Assembly (NCBI GenBank): GCA_024860865.1
Contig: JACRDV010000062.1
Coordinates: 1 to 26,393, forward strand
Length of the DNA stretch: 26,393 nucleotides
Source of the DNA: JACRDV01 sp024860865 [NCBI: Methanobacteriota archaeon]
GTDB taxonomy: Archaea; JACRDV01
Direction: 5' to 3'
In this document: one piece after another, positions 12,812-21,882 of the stretch
Layout: each line of letters starts with the position of its first letter
How positions within the stretch are numbered: the first letter of the stretch is position 1
Notes under the pieces: generated by a model
Databases searched by the model: none
Seen by the model: only the letters and a program-made list of their open reading frames with translations
What the model was told of the DNA's origin: nothing
Position numbers and translations under genes: made by a program

Positions 12812-15800
12812 CTAAATTCGTTCTACTTTACGTGTGCTTTCGTTGATCAATTTCGTAGCATTTCTAAATGCTTTGGATACGCCATAGAAAAGACCAGATC
12901 TTAATAGATATCTAGCTCCAGCAGAAAGTAAAGGAACTGATGCTATCTTAGCTGGACCTGGAGCAAAAGCAGCCACTGCTAAACCTATGGCAATAAGAGC
13001 AACACCGTAAATGGCGTCTTCTTTTGAGAAAGATTCAAGAGCTTTAACTCCGTTCTCTTGCTTCGGCAAGGCCTCATTTCCATGCGTAACTAGCTTTTTA
13101 GACTCAACAGAAGGCCCAATTGTTGTTTTTGTAATAGTGGTTTCTGCAGGTTTAGCTGTAGCCGATTTTGTATTAGCATAAGTACCTGTAGCTTTTGATT
13201 GTACTTGATAACCTCCTGCTGGGACACTTGCACTATATCTCCCAGCTGAATCTGTACTAACAGTATTAACCACTGCTTTTGTAACTGGGTTAATAAGATT
13301 CACAGTTGCTCCAACAATTCCTTTTCCCCTTGGATTAACAATTGTTCCTTGTATTGTTCCATTAACTACAACAGGTGGTTTAACTTTGATATTAATTGGG
13401 CCATATTGAGTATATGGAGAGGTAGCAGGGGCCGGCCACCAGCCATTGTAACGGACTAAAGACCAATAGTTCCCGTCAAACCATGCCCACTTATCCCCAC
13501 AGCACCACCAGAAAGAACTTGTTACATGGGCATATAACCTGACGTATACTGAAATGTTGTTATTGGGCATATAGAATTGCAGTTCATATGGAATTCTCCC
13601 CCACCAGCCAGGACTAGGACCGCATTGTCCTCTGGGTGGCCAGTATGGCTGAGCTCTCAAATCAGGGTCTTGAGTTAATGGAGTGTGAGGGCAATTCCAA
13701 GTTGGGTCCGGAGAGTTTAACAGGTAACCGCTTGCATTAACCAATGTATAATAGTAGTAATTTGAACCCCAAACTCCACCTTGCTCCCCTTTGATTTTAA
13801 CTAGTTCTCCTGGAGAAGCCTCAGTTTTATCCGGGTATGGGTAAACTATGTGGCCTGCAAATTGATGGGGCAATTCTTTTAGCTTTAAAACAAGGTCTGG
13901 CAGCTGTTTTTCAGCAGTTATTGGATCTCCTGAAATTGCAATTATTCCAGCCAATTTAATTCTCAAAGAAATCTCATAAATATCAACGTAATCAAAAATG
14001 TTTGTTTTGTTTGCTAGATATTTTGAATAGTTCTCCAGCTCATCTGCACTTGAAATTATTTTTGACCAGTTCTTTTCATCAACTGCTTTTATAGTTTTGT
14101 TTTTAAGCTCCTCAATGCGAGCTTGCTCCTCCTGAGTAGGAGTTAAAATAGGAAGCTCGAGCTCGTAGATGTTAATTCCCAATCTATTTTCTAAGGTTTT
14201 AAAAGCGCTGTCCACAAAAGCATCTTCGTAGCCTAGGCTTATGTTTTTCAGCTCTTTTAGAGTTGAAGTCATATTTGGTAGAGAAATTCTCCCTTGGTTT
14301 TGGATCAATTGCTGGATTGATTCAATTGTTTCATTCTGGGTTACATTATATTGCTGCATCAAAGTTATTGCTTCAGGTGGGAATCCATATTGCTGTATAT
14401 ATTCTAAAGTCGTGTTTAAAACATCCACTGGAATTGTAAAGTTAGAGACAGTTTTATTGAATTTATCCCAAGTTTCAATTAATTTTTGGTAAATTCCAAC
14501 TTGCTTGGCAGAATTTTCAGCTGCCAATTCAGATTGATTCAGCAGGATAGAAATTAACTCTGAAATTTTTGTAAAGTTCTTGTATTCAACTTCAAATGCA
14601 GCTGCAAAATCTACTGTTGCATTTGCAACTTTTTCAAAGTTGATTGTAAATTGGTTTGTTAAGTTTGTTATAGTTGTTATTTCTTCTGAGAATGTTTGAG
14701 TAGTTTCTTTCAAATTTTGAATTGTTTGGATATATGGTATGGTAATTGGAACAAGGGTTGAATAATTTGCCTTGGTTGATTTAGTTAGGCTAATATAATC
14801 AGAATTTGGATCATAAGTTTGGGATTTAATAACTCCAGTTAAAATAAATGGAACTTCTGTTCTGGCAGGCAATGAAGGAATTGTTAAGCTATCAGTTTGA
14901 GAGTTGTAGATTCCATTTCCTTGAAAGCTGACATTTATCAGTAGATCTGGGACTAAGTCAACAGCAGTTATATTTGTTAAATTAAAATCAGCTGAATTTT
15001 TGAAAGAAATGTTAAACAACAATGAATTGTCAATTGCAAATAAAATTCTGCTCGAATTATATGCTTGAGCAGTTTTGCTTGAAATCCATCCTTTTGCTGA
15101 GCAATTTTGCAAGTACAGCTCAACTGTTTTTGATATCCAATCCTCTTTCAATTCTAATGATGGAGCCTTTGAAATCGAATAGACCGCAACTTTGCTCCAG
15201 CCAGGTTCGAGCTTGCTAATATGAATTGACCCAGTTATGTTTGTAGCTGAATAGTTAGCCAGATTGACAGTTACATTATTTATTGCGTAGCTCTCTTTAT
15301 TTAAAATCCAAATTTCTCCAAAGGCTGAAAATTCAATCAATTTTCCAGTTTTATTGCATCTTGCAGCTGCCTTTTCAATAACTTTTATCTCAATGCTTGC
15401 AACAGCTAGTATTTCCTGGGCTGAAGCAAAGCCAATCTTAGGGAGCTCAAAAAATCTATGGATTGGAATTGCAGCTCCAAGCTGAGTTAATTTATTCTCA
15501 ACATAGTTAATTGCTTTAGTTAAAATCGAGATAACTAAGTTACCATAATATTTTAATTGGTTTGCAACCTCAATTGATAGCTTTCCCTCGCTCACTCTTG
15601 CATCCAAATAATCGTTTAACAAAGATGCTTCCGAAACAAACTTTTTGAGCTCAACATCTGCTTTTTTATAGTATTCATTCAGCTCATTTTTAGCCTCGCT
15701 TTCTTTGTTTGGATTTGCTGTTACCTCTGCTCCTAAAGCATTTGTATAACTCCACTCGTATTTTTCTAAAGCAAAGTATTTCCTCGCAAGCTCGAGTTGA

Positions 15801-17083
15801 GCGGCTGCTTGAGTTGAGCTGTTCTTTGAAATTGCAAGCTCAGCTTCTGAAATTTGGTTTTGAGCTCTTGTCTTGAGATAGTTTAAAAATTGAGTTAAGT
15901 TATTTTTATTTGGATTTATTCTCTGAAGAATTTGACTTTTTATTTGCGGGTCAATTGAAACTTGGTCCAAATAAGCCAGTTCAAGCTCATGGATTTTAAT
16001 TCCTGCTCTAACATAATCTGATAAATCTTTTAAAACTACAGATTGAACAAGTGCATTGAGTTCTAAATTTTCAGAAGTAGAGTAAGTTTTGTTCTGAACT
16101 AAAATTAGATAGAAATCATTTCCAACTATATCTCTTATTTTTAAGCCTGAAACTGCAGCGTCGCTATTATATGATATAGAAGAATTTAAGAAAAAATTTA
16201 AGTTTGTATTTAACGGCCATTTCAAGCCAGATGGCTTGATTTTTAGCTTAAAGATTAGCTCAGCTTTTGAGTTAGGAGCAACTGTTCCATTCCAAGTCAA
16301 TGTTTTAGTAACTGAATCATAAACAAAATTCTCTGGCTCAACTGAAATAAGCTGAGTTCCACCAACTGTGTAGTTTTGGTAATCATATAACACACTTGGC
16401 AAAGGAATTATTGCCTTAGCATTATTTAATTGAGTTGGAGAAGTGTTATTAAGGCAAATTTTAAACTCTAGAGTATTATTTGTATCAAACAAAATTTCTT
16501 TAGAGTTGAGCTCAATATTTTTCCAATCAAAAGAAATTTTAATGCTTGGGTCTTTTTTAATTGAATAGCTTGCAATTAAGTTTTGGCCCGGGATAATTTG
16601 ATCAATTTTTATTGATTCATTCTTTAAATCAGTTGAATTTAAATTTTTAAGCTGAGTTGTAATTCCATATTTTGCTGTAAAACTTTCTTTATTAATTGCG
16701 TACAAATTCCCAATTGCTGAGCTTTGAGTTAAAGCTGTAATAACAGTTTGATTAAAAGTTTCGGCTGAAAAAATTCCAGTTACATTTTCAAAAACTCTTG
16801 CTTCAACTTTAGTAGGCTTTGTTAAGATCACTTTATCCAGAGAAGAATCAATTAACTCAATAGAATTATTTGTTTTATAATCAATTTTTTCTACTACTAT
16901 TAAAACTGGAGCAGTTATGTTTGTGATTCTTAATCCAGAAATTAACTTAGTTTGATTGACCTGCGGAACTGGTGAAGTAAAAACTTGAGTTTGAGCAGAG
17001 GCAAGCTTAACACTAGGAAAGAAAGAACCCAAAAGCAAGCATGCTGCAAAAATGACGAATGCTTTTGATGCAATACTTTTCAA
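12812..17083 (-). CDS. Large secreted surface protein with variable C-terminal tail
   Basis: A 1423-aa protein with TTG start (GGTGA about eight bases upstream) and a signal peptide ending near Ala30 (FPSVKLASAQ). Two immunoglobulin-like/DUF11-type blocks (about 185-310, NTLEFKICLNN onward, and about 690-770, LLFNISFKNSADF onward) alternate with long helical stretches. A Trp/Tyr/Cys-rich segment covers about 1100-1230 (GSNYYYY, SSFWWCCGDKWAWFDGNYW), and a carboxypeptidase-regulatory-like domain about 1238-1290 (GTIQGTIVNPRGKGIVGATV). The junction HGNEALPKQE is at about 1333, followed by a Gly/Ala-rich hydrophobic tail and a basic amphipathic end. N-x-S/T sites are very common, fitting a glycosylated envelope protein. 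Only the part from QSK onward is repeated downstream. Confidence 0.8.
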   Translation of the reverse strand: MKSIASKAFVIFAACLLLGSFFPSVKLASAQTQVFTSPVPQVNQTKLISGLRITNITAPVLIVVEKIDYKTNNSIELIDSSLDKVILTKPTKVEARVFENVTGIFSAETFNQTVITALTQSSAIGNLYAINKESFTAKYGITTQLKNLNSTDLKNESIKIDQIIPGQNLIASYSIKKDPSIKISFDWKNIELNSKEILFDTNNTLEFKICLNNTSPTQLNNAKAIIPLPSVLYDYQNYTVGGTQLISVEPENFVYDSVTKTLTWNGTVAPNSKAELIFKLKIKPSGLKWPLNTNLNFFLNSSISYNSDAAVSGLKIRDIVGNDFYLILVQNKTYSTSENLELNALVQSVVLKDLSDYVRAGIKIHELELAYLDQVSIDPQIKSQILQRINPNKNNLTQFLNYLKTRAQNQISEAELAISKNSSTQAAAQLELARKYFALEKYEWSYTNALGAEVTANPNKESEAKNELNEYYKKADVELKKFVSEASLLNDYLDARVSEGKLSIEVANQLKYYGNLVISILTKAINYVENKLTQLGAAIPIHRFFELPKIGFASAQEILAVASIEIKVIEKAAARCNKTGKLIEFSAFGEIWILNKESYAINNVTVNLANYSATNITGSIHISKLEPGWSKVAVYSISKAPSLELKEDWISKTVELYLQNCSAKGWISSKTAQAYNSSRILFAIDNSLLFNISFKNSADFNLTNITAVDLVPDLLINVSFQGNGIYNSQTDSLTIPSLPARTEVPFILTGVIKSQTYDPNSDYISLTKSTKANYSTLVPITIPYIQTIQNLKETTQTFSEEITTITNLTNQFTINFEKVANATVDFAAAFEVEYKNFTKISELISILLNQSELAAENSAKQVGIYQKLIETWDKFNKTVSNFTIPVDVLNTTLEYIQQYGFPPEAITLMQQYNVTQNETIESIQQLIQNQGRISLPNMTSTLKELKNISLGYEDAFVDSAFKTLENRLGINIYELELPILTPTQEEQARIEELKNKTIKAVDEKNWSKIISSADELENYSKYLANKTNIFDYVDIYEISLRIKLAGIIAISGDPITAEKQLPDLVLKLKELPHQFAGHIVYPYPDKTEASPGELVKIKGEQGGVWGSNYYYYTLVNASGYLLNSPDPTWNCPHTPLTQDPDLRAQPYWPPRGQCGPSPGWWGRIPYELQFYMPNNNISVYVRLYAHVTSSFWWCCGDKWAWFDGNYWSLVRYNGWWPAPATSPYTQYGPINIKVKPPVVVNGTIQGTIVNPRGKGIVGATVNLINPVTKAVVNTVSTDSAGRYSASVPAGGYQVQSKATGTYANTKSATAKPAETTITKTTIGPSVESKKLVTHGNEALPKQENGVKALESFSKEDAIYGVALIAIGLAVAAFAPGPAKIASVPLLSAGARYLLRSGLFYGVSKAFRNATKLINESTRKVERI
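13033..13135 (-). repeat. Junction repeat, copy A (within the expressed gene)
   Basis: 103 bp encoding the segment from ITKTTIGP to VKALE of the 1423-aa protein; 98 of 103 positions match copy C at 8535-8637. A more diverged match to cassette D (7766-7913) extends further upstream to the QSK position near 13205. Confidence 0.85.
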
Positions 17084-17086
17084 AAT

Positions 17087-17147
17087 TTCACCATTTTCCA
17101 GACAGTTTTAAAAAAAATTTGGCACTTATTGTTAATTTTTAAATAGC
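17087..17147 (-). promoter_or_regulatory. Promoter and ribosome binding site of the 1423-aa gene
   Basis: On the minus strand CTATTTAAAAATTAAC (17132-17147) is TATA-like. Transcription would start near 17118, leaving a leader of about 35 nt with GGTGA (17088-17092) before the TTG start. The ribosome binding site is the main reason for accepting TTG. Confidence 0.45.
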
Positions 17148-17151
17148 GTGC

Positions 17152-17161
17152 AAAAAAAAAA
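17152..17161 (-). terminator. Oligo-T terminator downstream of topA
   Basis: Ten T in a row on the minus strand about 120 bp after the topA stop and just upstream of the promoter of the surface-protein gene; it separates two leftward transcription units. Confidence 0.5.
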
Positions 17162-17279
17162 GATAAATCTTTCGATTTGATTTTTATTCAAAAATAATAT
17201 TATAATTATTCCTAAATAAAAAACTAATTAAAGCGAGAAATGGTAGATAAAGAAGAAATAAAAATAATTGAAAACAAAC

Positions 17280-19394
17280 TCACTCAGATTTGGAACTAGT
17301 TTTTTTAATTGTACTAGATTTATTTTTATTCCAATCAGACTTAGTAATACAACTTGGTAACAAACACATTCTAAATGGGCGTTTCCCCTTTCGCCATACC
17401 TGTATCATAGGTAAGCCACATTCTTCACAAGATTTATTCAGTGGAGTTATATTTCCAACAAGAGGCAAGGGGAATCCTGTCTTGCAGTTAGGATAGTTTG
17501 AACAACCGCAAAATCTTTTACCTGTTTTCTTTGAGAATATTATTCTCAATTCTCCCGTTTTACAGTTGGGGCAATTTCCTAATCTTCTTTCTTCCCTCCT
17601 CGCTTCTATTAATCCCTCTAAAAGTTTTTTACCGATTTTACTTTCATTTTCTTTAAATTCATCTAATACATCTGTTAAAGTTTTTTTCGCCTCTTCTATA
17701 ACTTCCTCTCTTTTCTTTTTTCCATTAAAAACTTGTTCCATATCCCTTTCAAAATGTCTTGTTAATTCTTCTGACAATATTCTTGGTGAATATTCTTTCA
17801 AGGCTTTGGTAACAGCTTCACCAAGCTTTGTTACCTTTATACTTTTTCCAGAGATATATCTTCTATCGTACAGTGTTTGTAAAATCTCTGCGCGGGTCGC
17901 TTTAGTTCCAAGATTCCGTGCCTCAAGTTCTTTTACAATACTTCCTTGCGAATATCTACTTGGAGGTTCTGTTTGTTTTGATAACAAGTCTAGTTTTAAA
18001 ATTTTTAGAATCTGGCCAATTTTAAATTCTGGCAGAATCTGTTCTTCAAAAGCGAGATAAGGCGCATATATTTTCGTCCAGCCTTCCTCTATTGTTCTCT
18101 TGCCTTGTGCAATGAATTTGTTTCCATTTACATCAAGAACAACATTCATGCTCTCTCTCAAAGCTTCATCTGAAAAAGCTGATAGAGTTCTTCTTACAAT
18201 TAAATCATAAATTTTCTTCTGCTGAGGAGTTAATTTTGTTATATCAGGGACTTCCCATGTACAATAAACACAGGGGTGTGCAGGATCATCTTTTTTGCCT
18301 TGTACAGGAACCAATTTTTCTTTTGCCAACAATTCTTCTGCAAATTTTTTATATTGAGGCAATGTAGCTAAAGATTTTAAAATTTTTTCATAGTTAACAC
18401 TAGGAGGCAATTTTTGTGAGGAGGACCTAGGGTAAGAGACAAAACCGGCTTGGTACAAGCTTTCTGCAATGCTAAGGGTCTGTTTTGGCGAAAACTTGAA
18501 TTGACTGTAAGCTTCTGACTGTAGGTCTGTTGTGTTAAAAGGAACAGGAGGTGATTGTTTATATCGCCTTTTCTTGATGTCTTTTACCGTCGCATCATTA
18601 TCTTTACAATCGGTAAGGATTTTTTCTGCTTCTTCCTTTTTCCAGATTTTATCCTCTTCATAAGTTGCAACAATTTCTTTTCCATTTGCTTTGAAATGCA
18701 ATTCTAATTGCCAGAAGGGAGTTGGTTTAAATTTTCTGATTTCCAGCTCCATTTCTAAAAGCATTGCTAGAGTTGGACTTTGCACTCGACCCGAAGATAA
18801 AATGGCAAAACCTCTTTCAGCCTGGCTTTTTAAAGCTAGTGTTAATGCACGTGTGGTATTAAAGCCCCAGAAGGCATCTAGAGCATGGCGTGTTAAACCA
18901 CTTTCCAACATAGGAAACATAATATGGTTTTCCATATTTTTGTAAGATTCTACCAATTCGTCTTTGGTTAGAGTACTAAATTTCATTCTTTTCGCGTCTT
19001 TTACACCACAAATAAATCGTAAAATATTATATAGAAGAACTTCCCCTTCTGTATCAACATCTGCCGCATCAATAAATTCAGTGGCATTTTTTGCAAGTTC
19101 TTCAATATTCTTAAAATATTTTTCTGTCCAATTTGTCTCTTTTTTAGTGTAGGTGGGAATCCATTCTAAATCAAACACAGGGTAATTCCATCCTTTAGGA
19201 TTATGTTTTTTAGAAGGATTAAGGACAAACAAATGACCAACTGCAGGCACGCAAATATGTTTTTTTCCATTAACTGTGAATTCATAATAAGGTACATTAT
19301 TTTTTGTTATTACTCTAGGTTTTTTGTCGGCTATAGCTTCGGCAATCCTTCTTGCAGCATCGGGTTTTTCTGCTATGATTAGTGTATAACTCAT
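17280..19394 (-). CDS. topA: DNA topoisomerase I, type IA
   Basis: A 704-aa enzyme that relaxes negative supercoils by transient single-strand breaks. The TOPRIM domain opens with LIIAEKPDAARRIAEA (the catalytic Glu of the family is E9) and continues with ADVDTEGE around residues 117-124. The catalytic tyrosine is Y321 in GFVSYPRSSS. The helical gate domain follows, including RYSQGSIVKELEARNLGTKATRA, near 500. The C-terminus has two Cys4 zinc ribbons (CPNCKTGEL with CGCSNYPNC; CEECGLPM with CLLPSC) and a basic tail. This is the archaeal arrangement and length. ATG at 19394 agrees with the family N-terminus (MSYTLIIAEKP). Confidence 0.96.
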   Translation of the reverse strand: MSYTLIIAEKPDAARRIAEAIADKKPRVITKNNVPYYEFTVNGKKHICVPAVGHLFVLNPSKKHNPKGWNYPVFDLEWIPTYTKKETNWTEKYFKNIEELAKNATEFIDAADVDTEGEVLLYNILRFICGVKDAKRMKFSTLTKDELVESYKNMENHIMFPMLESGLTRHALDAFWGFNTTRALTLALKSQAERGFAILSSGRVQSPTLAMLLEMELEIRKFKPTPFWQLELHFKANGKEIVATYEEDKIWKKEEAEKILTDCKDNDATVKDIKKRRYKQSPPVPFNTTDLQSEAYSQFKFSPKQTLSIAESLYQAGFVSYPRSSSQKLPPSVNYEKILKSLATLPQYKKFAEELLAKEKLVPVQGKKDDPAHPCVYCTWEVPDITKLTPQQKKIYDLIVRRTLSAFSDEALRESMNVVLDVNGNKFIAQGKRTIEEGWTKIYAPYLAFEEQILPEFKIGQILKILKLDLLSKQTEPPSRYSQGSIVKELEARNLGTKATRAEILQTLYDRRYISGKSIKVTKLGEAVTKALKEYSPRILSEELTRHFERDMEQVFNGKKKREEVIEEAKKTLTDVLDEFKENESKIGKKLLEGLIEARREERRLGNCPNCKTGELRIIFSKKTGKRFCGCSNYPNCKTGFPLPLVGNITPLNKSCEECGLPMIQVWRKGKRPFRMCLLPSCITKSDWNKNKSSTIKKTSSKSE

Positions 19395-19475
19395 AAATCA
19401 AATACTCCCTGAAAATCTATAAGCTTATTCCAAGATTACTGGTTCCGTTTAACTTTTTCGGTACTTTTTTGGCTA

Positions 19476-19619
19476 TTAGCCTCTAAAAATTAACAGGAAT
19501 ATCCAAAGTTTTTCCTCTTCTCCTCTCCAGCCGATAAAATAACTAAGTCGAATTTTTTGTTTTTCAATTATTTCTTTCACTTTAACATAATTTATTTCCT
19601 TAGCGTTATTAATAGGCAC
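19476..19619 (-). CDS. Possible 47-aa protein
   Basis: GTG start; a Lys/Glu-rich first half (KEINYVKVKEIIEKQKIRL) and a hydrophobic end (KLWIFLLIFRG). Composition is protein-like and the frame is bounded by stops, but I recognise nothing. Its start lies only eight bases from that of the divergent zinc-finger gene, which is awkward for two promoters. It occupies most of the topA upstream region (19395-19627), where I otherwise see only a weak topA TATA-like box. Confidence 0.25.
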   Translation of the reverse strand: MPINNAKEINYVKVKEIIEKQKIRLSYFIGWRGEEEKLWIFLLIFRG

Positions 19620-19627
19620 GCTTTAAT

Positions 19628-19789
19628 ATGTTTGTTGAAATAGATAAAAAGGGTTTTATTGTGAAAAAGATTATCAATTCGTTAAAGTGCTCTTTCGGCT
19701 TTCACGATTGGGTTTATAGCTATGAATTATCAACTAGTGGGTATTATCGGTGTAAAAGATGTTCAAGAATAAAAATTAAATCAAAATAA
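19628..19789 (+). CDS. Small zinc-finger-like protein (resembles DUF1660)
   Basis: A 53-aa protein whose second half has the pattern CX4HXW, then CX2C: C21, H26 and W28 (KCSFGFHDWVY) and C42, C45 (YYRCKRCSRIK). This spacing is that of small Cys/His proteins found in prophages and archaeal accessory regions, known as DUF1660. It probably binds one zinc ion. It converges on the PNPOx-like gene with three bases between stops. The partner or target is unknown. Confidence 0.6.
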   Translation: MFVEIDKKGFIVKKIINSLKCSFGFHDWVYSYELSTSGYYRCKRCSRIKIKSK

Positions 19790-19792
19790 TCC

Positions 19793-20185
19793 TTAATCAA
19801 GGTTCCAACTTATTTTCTTTAAAACATTTATCTTTAGTATTGGAGCTTCACCCTCTTTCCAAGGATCCTTTCTAACCCATGAAAATTTTTTATAAAATAA
19901 TCCATACACTTTTCTGTATTCTTCTCCTCTTTCTAAGATTTCAGCTTTACCTTCGATCAAAACCGCATGCCTTGGAAAATATGTGTCAATAACTAAAGCA
20001 ACTTTTTTATTTTCTAATATGTTTTTATATTTTTTAGTTCCATAATCAGTAGCTATGTAAAAAAAGTTGTTAGATAAGATATAACACACGGGCACAACAT
20101 GAGGCACATTTTTTGAGGATGTGGCTAATCTGCAGATTTCTTGGTTTTTTAGGAACTGCATTTCATTTTTTGTAAATTCTGCCAT
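19793..20185 (-). CDS. PNPOx-like (FMN-binding split barrel) protein
   Basis: A 130-aa protein of the pyridoxamine 5'-phosphate oxidase-like fold: an N-terminal helix (NEMQFLKNQEICRLATSS), the strand pair VPHVVPVCYIL, FYIATDYGTKKYKNILENKKVALVID with the flavin-contacting region, and GKAEILERGEEYRKVYGLF. Such proteins bind FMN, F420 or heme and act as small-molecule reductases; the substrate cannot be told. Length is typical. ATG start, no obvious ribosome binding site. Confidence 0.82.
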   Translation of the reverse strand: MAEFTKNEMQFLKNQEICRLATSSKNVPHVVPVCYILSNNFFYIATDYGTKKYKNILENKKVALVIDTYFPRHAVLIEGKAEILERGEEYRKVYGLFYKKFSWVRKDPWKEGEAPILKINVLKKISWNLD

Positions 20186-20369
20186 AGATATTAATTAAAA
20201 AAGAGACTTATTTTATTTTTCTTCTAGGGAAATTTAAGATTTTAATAAAGGTCGATTTTTTATGTTAATTTCAAGCAGACTTAAGGTGGCGTTTTGCACA
20301 TCCAAACTAAGGAGCTTGAGAAAAAATAGGATAAATCTAAAATGGAGAAGTTTATCGAGTTAAGCTAAT
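20186..20369. other. Non-coding stretch
   Basis: No convincing frame or RNA seen. It probably includes the promoter of the PNPOx-like gene near 20210-20240. Together with 20370-20666 it makes a 480-bp gap holding only one short gene. Confidence 0.3.
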
Positions 20370-20492
20370 CTAAGGGAACATACGAAGCAAAAGTTCATCA
20401 AATTCATCTTCCAATACATCTTCCTGTTTGGTTTGTTTTTCCCTCGTTTTTATTGGCAATTCCGCTTTAATTTCCGCTTTTACTTTTCTCAT
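20370..20492 (-). CDS. Possible 40-aa charged protein
   Basis: ATG start, sequence MRKVKAEIKAELPIKTREK followed by an acidic, Leu-rich end (EDVLEDEFDELLLRMFP). Amphipathic and strongly biphasic in charge (basic first half, acidic second half). Not recognised. It is the only good frame in the gap between the PNPOx-like gene and the broken glycosyltransferase, and a TATA-like sequence (TTTTAATCTAAAA) lies 25-35 bp upstream. Confidence 0.35.
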   Translation of the reverse strand: MRKVKAEIKAELPIKTREKQTKQEDVLEDEFDELLLRMFP

Positions 20493-20666
20493 AAGTTTAT
20501 AATCATAGAGTTTTTTAGATTAAAAGTTAATCCAATAAATCATATAAAAAATAGGTTTTTAGTAAGCATTTTTTTGTCATTTTTTAACTCTGAGTTGGAT
20601 TCTTTTTAACAAATTCTTTAACTCTAACTCAGACATTTGGAGAGTGCTTCTTTAATGATTTTTTAA

Positions 20667-21345
20667 TTATTTTTCTAATTGATTCACGCACACGCTCAGA
20701 GAACTTTGTTTTAAATTTAGCAGTTCTGTTAGTTGATACAGTATTTTGCTGGCTGTTTCAGCTCCGTTTTGTTTGACAAGGTGCTTTCCAACTGAACTCT
20801 CATCTTATTATAAACCACTGGGTCTTTGAGCAAGTTATTTATTGCTTGTTGGAGATTGATTGGTGTTAAATTTTTGGTTAAAATTACTTTGCCTGCTCCA
20901 ATGTCCTCCATACGTTTAGCATTTTCCAATTGTTCAGCATGTTTCTCTGGCGGTATGATAATAGAACCCCGCACGCAGCAATTTCCATTAATGTTGTGTG
21001 CCCAGCTTGAGTTAGCTTTGATATATTCCATCAGATTTGGGACATATTCTTTGACCATCACTTCTAAAGGAATATTCAGTTGCTTTAACTTAGCTTGGTT
21101 TATGTTTGGGCCGGTGTTGATAACGATTTGAGCAGGAATCCCTAGATTATATGCAGACATGGTATTCTCTATTATTTTTAAGCCTTGAGTTGTTCCACCA
21201 ACTGTTACTAAAACAACCTTTTTTCGAGAAAGATGTAGCTTTTTTCTTAACTCTTAACTCTTCTTTACTAGGGACTTCGCTCGGAAGTTTCTTTAAAATT
21301 GGACCAATGAAAAACCAAATTTTTGAGGCTTTAGGTAGTACTCTT
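20667..21345 (-). pseudogene. Frameshifted MurG/UGT-like glycosyltransferase
   Basis: The C-terminal half of a GT-B glycosyltransferase is readable in pieces. The 5' piece gives FFIGPILKKLPSEVPSKEELR; a tandem 7-bp duplication (TTAACTC at 21247-21253 and 21254-21260) then shifts the frame, after which RKKVVLVTVGGTTQGLKIIEN and VKEYVPNLMEYIK read on. A short shifted segment hides QAGHTTLMEIAACGV, the family's sugar-nucleotide-binding H-G/A-G loop, before IIIPPEKHAEQLENAKRMED resumes. Near 20780 the frame shifts again to NGAETASKILYQLTELL. Only part of it (20729-21160) is an uninterrupted frame. At least three lesions show decay, unless the read quality is poor here. Confidence 0.7.
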
Positions 21346-21434
21346 GTTGCGGGATTGTATGTTGGGGTTGGGCAAGGCGTGGATAGAAATGATACAACTG
21401 AAGTTGCTAGAAGGGTGGAATTAATTGAAAAGAT

Positions 21435-21882
21435 TTATCCCGCAATCCTCCTTCTTTCGAGAATACTAACCATTTCTTTTGCAGTTAGTATTTTTATTCC
21501 TTTAAACTCTTTCAGCTCTAATAGATGCTTATCTCCAGATACTATATAATCTGCCTTCCCAGCTAAGGCACATCCTAAGATTATATTGTCAGTGACATCT
21601 TTCTTTATCACATTTACTTTTTTAATTGACTAATTCTGAATTGTTCAATAGAATTTCTGTATAAAGAAGAACATCATCTTTGTTCAATCTAAACTTCTTT
21701 TCTCTAATAAGAATTCTTCCAACTTCGTCCAGTATTTCTTTTGAAATAACTAGTTTCACTTTCTTTTCAAAACATTTTTTTAAAATTCTATACGGATTGC
21801 CTCTCCAAAAAATAGATGAAATTAGTATATTTGTATCCACAACTATTCTAATGAAATCACCTTTTCCTATGTTTGTGCACAA
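21435..21882 (-). pseudogene. PIN-domain toxin split by a one-base frameshift
   Basis: The N-terminal piece (to a stop at 21622) reads RIVVDTNILISSIFWRGNP, with the first catalytic Asp, then a helix pair with E (SKEILDEVGRIL). After one base is removed at the A-rich run near 21620, the reading continues KKDVTDNIILGCALAGKADY, IVSGDKHLLELKEFKGIKIL and stops at 21435, supplying the DN-x-x-L and SGDKHLL motifs of COG1569-type PIN ribonucleases. Whole, it would be about 148 aa, normal for the family. It overlaps the antitoxin gene by 26 bp. The toxin is inactive if the indel is real. Confidence 0.75.

Noticed and set aside
17240-17299. 19-codon frame MVDKEEIKIIENKLTQIWN.
   Set aside because: It overlaps the end of topA on the other strand and ends after 19 codons; protein-like composition alone is not enough.
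17566-18060. 164-aa plus-strand frame opposite topA.
   Set aside because: Ser/Phe-rich shadow of a strongly conserved gene.
21151-21549. 132-aa plus-strand frame with a protein-like middle (VAGLYVGVGQGVDRNDTTEV).
   Set aside because: Its ends are the complement of the glycosyltransferase and PIN pseudogenes, which have recognisable motifs on the minus strand; only about 40 residues look coding.
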